Source: JBGLNJ01 sp964353405 (GTDB lineage Bacteria; Chloroflexota; Anaerolineae; Fen-1058). From it: a stretch of DNA of 10,973 bases. The position numbers and the translations under genes were made by a program. How positions within the stretch are numbered: the stretch's first letter is position 1; every line of letters starts with the position of its first letter. Location of the stretch: assembly GCA_964353405.1 (NCBI GenBank), contig CAYGWJ010000388.1, forward strand, positions 1 through 10,973, in the 5' to 3' direction. Below the pieces are notes generated by a model, which was not told the DNA's origin, did no database searches, and saw nothing but the letters and a program-made list of their open reading frames with translations. Shown here one piece after another: positions 7,186-10,973 of the stretch.

Positions 7186-7557
7186 ATGCCCAAATCGCGC
7201 ACCGACCAGATGGTTGACCGCCTGCGAGACTTGCAGGCCGGCTCTGGCGAGATCGAAGGCTCGGCTGTGGTCTCGGTAGACGGGTTGATCATGGCGTCCT
7301 CGCTGCCTGCCGGAGTGGAAGAAGACCGCGTCTCGGCCATGTCCGCCGCGATGATCAGCTTGGGTGAGCGCATCAGCACCGAGCTGGGGCGCGGACTGCT
7401 GGATCAGGTCTTCGTCCACGGCAAAAAGGGCTACGTGGTGCTGATGTCGGTAGGGGTGGAAGCCGTGCTGACCGTGCTGACGCGCGAGCACGCCAAGCTG
7501 GGGCTTATCATGCTGGACATGCGCCGCGCGGCAGAGGACCTGGGCAGGCTTGTCTAG
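7186..7557 (+). CDS. Roadblock/LC7 domain protein (MglB-like)
   Basis: The 123-residue protein is a single Roadblock/LC7 domain. It has an amphipathic N-terminal helix (RTDQMVDRLRDLQ), a first strand pair with the family signature (GSAVVSVDGLIMASSLP at about 25-41), and a long central helix (EEDRVSAMSAAMISLGERISTEL). Paired strands follow (DQVFVHGKKGYVVLMSV, EAVLTVLTRE), then a C-terminal helix (AAEDLGRLV). Roadblock proteins dimerise and regulate small Ras-like GTPases; bacterial MglB activates the polarity GTPase MglA, and others act with gliding or signalling modules. No GTPase gene is in the window, so a partner must be encoded elsewhere or the protein has another role. The ATG at 7186 has AAGGAG six bases upstream and its own promoter. 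Fold assignment is confident; function is not. Confidence 0.88.
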   Translation: MPKSRTDQMVDRLRDLQAGSGEIEGSAVVSVDGLIMASSLPAGVEEDRVSAMSAAMISLGERISTELGRGLLDQVFVHGKKGYVVLMSVGVEAVLTVLTREHAKLGLIMLDMRRAAEDLGRLV

Positions 7558-7562
7558 TTTCT

Positions 7563-7683
7563 GGTGCAAAAAGCCGTAGCATAGCCGCTTGTCGGCGTGT
7601 TGGGCGGGCAGAGCCAAAGGCCCCCTAGCGGCAACCCCTGGGACTTACCAGGGGCAAGGCCCTATGCTACCCAGTTTTGCACC
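7563..7683. repeat. 121-base element with bipartite inverted ends (MITE-like or structured RNA)
   Basis: The ends are exact inverted repeats in two blocks. GGTGCAAAA (7563-7571) pairs with TTTTGCACC (7675-7683), and GTAGCATAG (7576-7584) pairs with CTATGCTAC (7662-7670), with four unpaired bases between the blocks on each side. Inside lies a perfect seven-base-pair hairpin, CCCCTGG (7635-7641) with CCAGGGG (7648-7654), whose stem may extend through GGC/GCC. The element begins five bases after the Roadblock stop codon. There is no ORF inside and no target duplication that I can recognise. It may be a non-autonomous transposon remnant or may serve as a terminator for the Roadblock gene. Confidence 0.6.
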
Positions 7684-7687
7684 GATA

Positions 7688-7709
7688 ACTCGTTTAGCGA
7701 GTGGCCACT
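7688..7709. repeat. Overlapping small palindromes between the 121-base element and pyrG
   Basis: ACTCG (7688-7692) and CGAGT (7698-7702) form a five-base-pair hairpin with a five-base loop. Its right arm overlaps a perfect ten-base palindrome, AGTGGCCACT (7700-7709). The two pairings share bases and are mutually exclusive. No function is evident. Confidence 0.35.
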
Positions 7710-7740
7710 GGCCCATGCCAATTGAACAACCGTAATTTCC

Positions 7741-7776
7741 GGTGGGGAGTATCGCCCAAAAGGCGGACTCCCCACC
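7741..7776 (+). promoter_or_regulatory. Strong hairpin in the pyrG leader
   Basis: GGTGGGGAGT (7741-7750) pairs perfectly with ACTCCCCACC (7767-7776). Inside, CGCC (7753-7756) pairs with GGCG (7762-7765) around a CAAAA loop. The hairpin ends 29 bases before the pyrG ATG and 20 bases before its Shine-Dalgarno. No U run follows, so it does not look like an intrinsic terminator. I see no convincing promoter between it and the 121-base element. Confidence 0.45.
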
Positions 7777-7805
7777 ACCGTTTATGGTTTATGAGAGGAG
7801 AAGGA

Positions 7806-9419
7806 ATGCCCAAGTATATTTTCTGCACCGGCGGCGTCGTTTCGAGCGTCGGCAAAGGCGTGACGGCGGCGTCCATCGGGCGCGTGCTCAAGAGCCGCGG
7901 ATTGCGCGTGAGCATCCAAAAGCTCGACCCATACATCAACGTGGATCCCGGCACCATGTCGCCTTACCAACACGGCGAAGTGTTTGTGACCGACGACGGC
8001 GCCGAGACCGACCTCGACCTGGGGCATTACGAGCGCTTTGTTGACGAGAACCTCACCCGCGCCAGCAACGTGACGACGGGCCAGGTGTATGCCGAAGTCA
8101 TCGGCAAGGAGCGGCGCGGCGATTACCTGGGCGGCACGATCCAGGTCGTCCCGCACATCACGAACGAGATCAAGCGGCGCATCGGGCTGGTGGCGCGCGC
8201 CGGCAATCCCGACGTGGTCATCGTCGAAGTCGGCGGGACGGTGGGCGACATCGAGGGCCTGCCGTTCCTGGAAGCCATCCGCCAGATGCGCAAGGACATT
8301 GGGCGCGACCACACCCTTTACATTCATGTTACGCTGCTGCCGTTCGTCGGGGCGACGGGCGAGATCAAGACCAAGCCCACCCAGCACAGCGTCAAGGAGC
8401 TGCGCGGCATCGGCATCCAGCCGGACGTGATTGTGGCCCGCGCCGACAAGCCCGTGTCCGACGCGCTGCGCGACAAGATTTCGCTGTTTTGCGATGTGGA
8501 CGTGCGCGCCGTGGTGCCGATGGTGACGGCCAAGACGATGTATCAGGTCCCACTGCTCCTTGAGCAGGTCGGCCTGGGCGATTTCATCATCCAACGCCTG
8601 GGGCTGACGGCTTCCGCCGCGCCCGACCTTTCCGATTGGCGCGCGATGGTCGAGCGGATGACGCAGCCCAAAGAGCGGCTGCCCATCGCACTGGTGGGCA
8701 AGTATGTGGAGCTGCAAGACGCCTACATCAGCGTGCGCGAGGCGCTCACGCACGCCGGGGGCGCGCACGGCCTGGACGTGCAGATTGACTGGGTGAACTC
8801 GGAAGAGCTAGAGCGCGGGCGCGGCCTGGACCGGCTGGAAAAAGCGGCCGGCATCGTGGTACCGGGCGGCTTTGGCTATCGCGGCATCGAAGGCAAGATC
8901 ATTGCCGCGCGCTTTGCCCGCACGCACAAGACGCCCTACCTGGGCCTGTGCCTGGGGATGCAGGTGATGACGATCGAGCTGGCGCGCGCCGCCTTGAGCG
9001 ACGAAGCCGCCAACAGCACCGAGTTCGATCACTCGACGCCGCACCCGGTGATAGACCTGATGCCGGAGCAGCGCGACATTGCCGACATGGGCGGGACGAT
9101 GCGGCTGGGCACGTATCCGTGCGCGCTGGTCCCGGGCACACGCGCGCAAATTGCGTATGGCTCGGCGCACACCGACGAGCGGCATCGCCATCGCTTTGAA
9201 TTCAACAACGCTTACCGAGACGTGCTGACCAGGAACGGGCTGGTGCTATCGGGCCTATCGCCGGATGGGCGGCTGGTGGAGATTGCCGAGCTGGCCGATC
9301 ACCCCTTTATGGTCGGGTCACAGTTCCATCCCGAATTCAAGAGCCGCCCGAACCGGCCACACCCGCTGTTCAAGGCGTTCGTGGAAGCGGCGGCGGCGCA
9401 GTTGGACAGGGCCGGATGA
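7806..9419 (+). CDS. pyrG: CTP synthase (glutamine-hydrolysing)
   Basis: The protein has 537 residues, normal for the family. It makes CTP from UTP, ATP and glutamine in the cytoplasm, the last step of pyrimidine nucleotide synthesis. The N-terminal synthetase domain starts with MPKYIFCTGGVVSSVGKG (P-loop Lys17) and contains DPGTMSPYQHGEVFVTDDGAE and EVGGTVGDIEG, both characteristic nucleotide and magnesium motifs. The C-terminal class I glutamine amidotransferase domain (about 290-537) has the oxyanion motif GGFGYRGIEGKI, nucleophile Cys382 in GLCLGMQ, and the His508/Glu510 pair in FHPEF. GAGGAG precedes the ATG at 7806. In-frame GTG 7701 and ATG 7791 upstream would add sequence that is not part of the conserved N-terminus. 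No pyrimidine-pathway genes are adjacent. The gene is complete and closed by a strong terminator. Confidence 0.98.
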   Translation: MPKYIFCTGGVVSSVGKGVTAASIGRVLKSRGLRVSIQKLDPYINVDPGTMSPYQHGEVFVTDDGAETDLDLGHYERFVDENLTRASNVTTGQVYAEVIGKERRGDYLGGTIQVVPHITNEIKRRIGLVARAGNPDVVIVEVGGTVGDIEGLPFLEAIRQMRKDIGRDHTLYIHVTLLPFVGATGEIKTKPTQHSVKELRGIGIQPDVIVARADKPVSDALRDKISLFCDVDVRAVVPMVTAKTMYQVPLLLEQVGLGDFIIQRLGLTASAAPDLSDWRAMVERMTQPKERLPIALVGKYVELQDAYISVREALTHAGGAHGLDVQIDWVNSEELERGRGLDRLEKAAGIVVPGGFGYRGIEGKIIAARFARTHKTPYLGLCLGMQVMTIELARAALSDEAANSTEFDHSTPHPVIDLMPEQRDIADMGGTMRLGTYPCALVPGTRAQIAYGSAHTDERHRHRFEFNNAYRDVLTRNGLVLSGLSPDGRLVEIAELADHPFMVGSQFHPEFKSRPNRPHPLFKAFVEAAAAQLDRAG

Positions 9420-9463
9420 TGGATGTAGAGTGGCCGGGGGTCAGGTGAAGATGTAGCACGCGC

Positions 9464-9506
9464 AAGACCTTTGAGGCTTTGCACAAGCGGGCCTCAAAGG
9501 TCTTTT
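9464..9506 (+). terminator. Intrinsic terminator of pyrG
   Basis: AAGACCTTTGAGGC (9464-9477) pairs perfectly over 14 bases with GCCTCAAAGGTCTT (9491-9504) around a 13-base loop. The U-rich stretch runs on through 9506. It lies 44 bases after the pyrG stop. The right arm abuts the end of the recombinase relic on the other strand. Confidence 0.85.
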
Positions 9507-9574
9507 CAGTCGAGAAAGAGCAACGCGCTAAAGGCTTGATTTTGCGTGGAGGCGGCGACGTTGCCATCCACGGA
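9506..9574 (-). pseudogene. Relic of a tyrosine recombinase (integron-integrase/phage-integrase type), N-terminal domain fragment
   Basis: On the minus strand, 9574-9509 encode 22 residues ending VAASTQNQAFSALLFLD, then TGA. From memory of the family, the N-terminal core-binding (SAM-like) domain of integron-type tyrosine recombinases has the very similar stretch VAASTQNQALSALLFLY followed by REVL. The match stops abruptly at the edge of the pyrG terminator stem, and to the right of 9574 the same frame no longer resembles the family. The catalytic domain with its Arg-His-Arg-Tyr residues is absent, so the fragment cannot be active. I recognise the segment with good confidence, but it is short and should be confirmed by a protein search. 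Confidence 0.65.
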
Positions 9575-9584
9575 CATTCCGTTT

Positions 9585-9613
9585 TTGACAAGCGATGAAT
9601 TCAGGTCTATACT
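9585..9613 (+). promoter_or_regulatory. Near-consensus sigma-70 promoter
   Basis: TTGACA (9585-9590) is a perfect -35 box, and TATACT (9608-9613) matches the -10 consensus at five of six positions, with ideal 17-base spacing. This is the best promoter in the window. Transcription would start near 9620 and run about 230 bases through hairpins and a minimal ORF before the lipoprotein ATG at 9852. It may drive the lipoprotein gene or be left over from a lost gene. Confidence 0.7.
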
Positions 9614-9663
9614 ACTTGCGTCCTCACTTTTTATCGGGTCTGCACGACACACTTCGCAACAGG

Positions 9664-9692
9664 GTTGACCCCTGGGAAGCCCAGGGGCCGAC
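9664..9692. repeat. GC-rich hairpin with CCCCTGGG/CCCAGGGG stem
   Basis: CCCCTGGG (9669-9676) and CCCAGGGG (9680-9687) pair perfectly around AAG. The stem continues past one mismatch through GTTG (9664-9667) and CGAC (9689-9692). It resembles the hairpin inside the 121-base element and a motif between moxR and the DUF58 gene. It ends directly before the Shine-Dalgarno of the minimal ORF. Confidence 0.55.
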
Positions 9693-9700
9693 GAAGGAGG

Positions 9701-9715
9701 ATGAGCATGACCTGA
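9701..9715 (+). other. Minimal ORF behind a perfect Shine-Dalgarno (possible leader peptide or decapitated gene start)
   Basis: AAGGAGG (9694-9700) stands six bases before an ATG at 9707, and an in-frame ATG lies at 9701. The reading frame is ATG AGC ATG ACC TGA, so the product would be two or four residues. A ribosome site of this quality without a gene suggests either a translated leader or the remaining start of a gene whose body was deleted. No amino-acid-sensing codon run is present. Confidence 0.3.
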
Positions 9716-9743
9716 GCCACGAGGTATTTTACCACTAAAACGG

Positions 9744-9782
9744 TTACAGTCTATTCTGCCCCACAGTGGGAATGGACTGTAA
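9744..9782. repeat. Long hairpin in the lipoprotein leader
   Basis: TTACAGTCTATT (9744-9755) pairs with AATGGACTGTAA (9771-9782) with one G-U pair. After a four-base bulge, CCCA (9760-9763) and TGGG (9767-9770) extend the stem around CAG. It is followed by A residues on the plus strand, so it is not a plus-strand intrinsic terminator. Confidence 0.5.
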
Positions 9783-9796
9783 AAACGCCGTCTACA

Positions 9797-9813
9797 TTCA
9801 CCCACCGGGTGAA
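9797..9813. repeat. Short perfect hairpin upstream of the lipoprotein gene
   Basis: TTCACCC (9797-9803) and GGGTGAA (9807-9813) form a seven-base-pair stem with an ACC loop, 24 bases before the lipoprotein Shine-Dalgarno (AGGAG, 9838-9842). Its role is unknown. Confidence 0.45.
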
Positions 9814-9851
9814 AAGGCTGCAACCTCTCATTCTACTAGGAGATAAAAGAA

Positions 9852-10922
9852 ATGGATAAGCTGCTGCATTTCAAATATCCTGCAAACGTAAATCAATTCC
9901 CAATGATTGAATTCCGAATAATCTCCCTGTTTTTGGTATGTATTTTTCTCATTTCAAGCTGTGGACAGCCGGCAACTCCTACACGGAAGCCAGCAACTCC
10001 TACACATGAGCCAACAGCTCCTGTCAAGGTAACCTTCTCAGGCAAGATATTGACGAAAGCGGGAGATCCAATTGGACAGGCTCAAGTTGAAGTTAATGGC
10101 GTTTCCACTCAAACTGACGGTAATGGAGCCTTCAAGATTACTGTTCAGGCCGACGATCAGAATGTCAACAATCGTTTTGTAATGAATATCTGGAAAAAGG
10201 GGTTCGGCCTTGTTTCAAGGGTCTATTATAACGGTATTCAAGACAGATCATGGGTTCTAACGGAAGCTACTGTAACAGATATTGACCCGACTCTAGATAA
10301 TTTGATAACAGATGGTAGAAAAAGCAATATCTGTTTGGGCTCGTTGAGTAGCCGAGTGAATTGGTCAAATTACAATTACAGCCAGTTACCAATCCATGTT
10401 GAAAACAAGGATGTCTATCTTGCTGATGAATCCCAGGAGTTAAAAGACGCTGTGATATTCGCTCAAAATAGAATCTGTAACGATGGTATAAGCCTTTCTA
10501 TTCCAGCCAACTCTCTCGTAGCTGGTGAAGGGAACCCACCAAGCAGAAAAGTATCAGTTTCGTTATCAACCATAGATATCTATGAGCCGGATTCCATGCC
10601 AGGAGACTATACTGTCTATATCGACAATACCTCAAGCGGGTACATGGTGACTTATGGCGCGGGAACGATAATTATCTCCTCTGGCAATAAGACTTACAAC
10701 CTCAAGCAGGGGGCAACGGCAACCCTGCAAATTCCTGTGAATAGTGCTCAATTGAAGAATACTCTGCCGGATACCGTTCCCTTATTGCAATATGATGAAA
10801 AGCAAGGGGTTTGGAAAGCCATCGGCGAGGCGAAACGGAATGTGTCAATAGGTTTGAGACAACTCGTTTCTGAATTTACTGAAGCGGCGCCGCCGTGTCG
10901 CCCGCTGGTTGGGGCGGATTAA
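9852..10922 (+). CDS. Secreted lipoprotein with carboxypeptidase-regulatory-like and CILP/ZU5-like beta domains; C-terminus probably replaced
   Basis: The ORF has 356 residues. A signal segment (IISLFLVCIFLI) leads into a lipobox ISSC with the lipidated cysteine at residue 37. A Thr/Pro-rich linker follows (PATPTRKPATPTHEPTAP, 40-57), then a carboxypeptidase-regulatory-like Ig fold (about 58-105, SGKILTKAGDPIGQAQVEVNG, TQTDGNGAFKI). A second beta domain (about 212-328) has GISLSIPANSLV, a MPGD segment and PLLQYDEKQGVWKAIGEAK, typical of CILP/ZU5-like surface proteins. The expected final strands after GEA are missing; codons after about 329 look non-native and the last part is antisense to another frame. 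The protein would sit on the outer face of the membrane; its ligand is unknown. ATG 9852 has AGGAG nine bases upstream; ATG 9903 gives a neater signal peptide but no ribosome site. The gene is visibly more AT-rich than its neighbours, suggesting transfer. Confidence 0.78.
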   Translation: MDKLLHFKYPANVNQFPMIEFRIISLFLVCIFLISSCGQPATPTRKPATPTHEPTAPVKVTFSGKILTKAGDPIGQAQVEVNGVSTQTDGNGAFKITVQADDQNVNNRFVMNIWKKGFGLVSRVYYNGIQDRSWVLTEATVTDIDPTLDNLITDGRKSNICLGSLSSRVNWSNYNYSQLPIHVENKDVYLADESQELKDAVIFAQNRICNDGISLSIPANSLVAGEGNPPSRKVSVSLSTIDIYEPDSMPGDYTVYIDNTSSGYMVTYGAGTIIISSGNKTYNLKQGATATLQIPVNSAQLKNTLPDTVPLLQYDEKQGVWKAIGEAKRNVSIGLRQLVSEFTEAAPPCRPLVGAD

Positions 10923-10973
10923 TCCACACCTCCGCGGGCAACTGAGCTGGCACAGGCGGGTGTTTCACGAACC
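10876..10973 (-). CDS. C-terminal end of a convergent gene entering from the right (unidentified)
   Basis: On the minus strand an open frame of 31 codons runs from the window edge to TAA at 10878-10876, ending EVWINPPQPAGDTAAPLQ. Its codons are GC-rich, like the host genes and unlike the lipoprotein gene it overlaps. The proline-rich end looks like a plausible natural C-terminus. It overlaps the last 47 bases of the lipoprotein ORF in antisense. I do not recognise the family, and with so little sequence a chance open frame is possible. Confidence 0.38.
   Translation of the reverse strand, partial: FVKHPPVPAQLPAEVWINPPQPAGDTAAPLQ

Larger units (their letters stand above)
9420..9851. other. 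432-base accessory gap between pyrG and the lipoprotein gene
   Basis: No intact gene is visible here. In order, the gap holds the pyrG terminator, a minus-strand recombinase relic, a near-consensus plus-strand promoter, three hairpins, a minimal ORF and the lipoprotein Shine-Dalgarno. An open minus-strand frame covers 9506-9823, but only its last 22 codons resemble a known protein. The composition becomes more AT-rich from about 9580 rightwards. Confidence 0.7.

Noticed and set aside
7701..7805. Upstream in-frame extension of pyrG from a GTG at 7701
   Set aside because: CTP synthases begin with MPKYIF-like sequence. The extension would be translated through the strong leader hairpin and has no ribosome site, whereas ATG 7806 has GAGGAG.
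7782..8768. 328-codon open frame on the minus strand opposite pyrG
   Set aside because: It lies wholly inside pyrG, whose conserved motifs fix the true frame. No domain is visible and there is no ribosome site.
9545..9572. Inverted repeat CGTGGA/TCCACG within the recombinase relic
   Set aside because: It is six base pairs only and lies in former coding sequence, so it is probably coincidental; I did not treat it as an attachment site.
9506..9823. A complete 105-codon minus-strand gene
   Set aside because: Only the last 22 codons resemble a known family. The rest crosses several hairpins and the promoter, is not protein-like, and has no good ribosome site, so I call only the recombinase relic.

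Overview
The window looks like a piece of a GC-rich bacterial chromosome. The most likely source is a Chloroflexota (Anaerolineae/Caldilineae-like) genome. This is an inference from the gene mix: a MoxR / DUF58 / membrane-protein cluster, a bacterial full-length tricorn protease, a lone Roadblock/LC7 protein, and a lipoprotein with a Thr/Pro-rich linker. No rRNA, tRNA or CRISPR array is visible.

Left part (1-3600, minus strand). Reading right to left, the genes are an RluB/RsuA-type rRNA pseudouridine synthase, a probable intrinsic terminator, a MoxR-family AAA+ ATPase, a DUF58 protein, and the N-terminal 155 codons of a multi-pass membrane protein that runs off the window. The last two overlap by four bases. 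MoxR, DUF58 and a membrane partner form a widespread chaperone-like module usually tied to the cell envelope or to maturation of another protein.

Middle (3600-9506, plus strand). A 172-base divergent intergenic region carries a recognisable promoter for each direction. It leads into a 1083-residue tricorn protease homologue with all four expected active-site residues. A large compound palindrome and an AT-rich heptamer repeat follow, and the repeat supplies a -35 box for a small Roadblock/LC7 gene. Next comes a 121-base element with paired inverted ends, then a hairpin-bearing leader and pyrG (CTP synthase). pyrG is closed by a strong 14-bp-stem terminator.

Right part (9506-10973) is accessory in character. 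It holds a 22-codon relic of an integron-integrase-like tyrosine recombinase on the minus strand and a near-consensus promoter (TTGACA, 17 bases, TATACT). That promoter leads into about 230 bases of hairpins with a minimal ORF behind a perfect Shine-Dalgarno. A visibly AT-rich lipoprotein gene follows. Its native C-terminus appears to be missing, and its last codons run antisense through the end of a GC-rich convergent reading frame that enters from the right. This looks like a site of past insertion and deletion next to a stable housekeeping gene.

I do not see a clearly new multi-gene system. The points most worth a second look are the recombinase relic with its promoter and structured leader, the truncated lipoprotein junction, the MITE-like 121-base element, and a short palindromic motif shared by three intergenic gaps.
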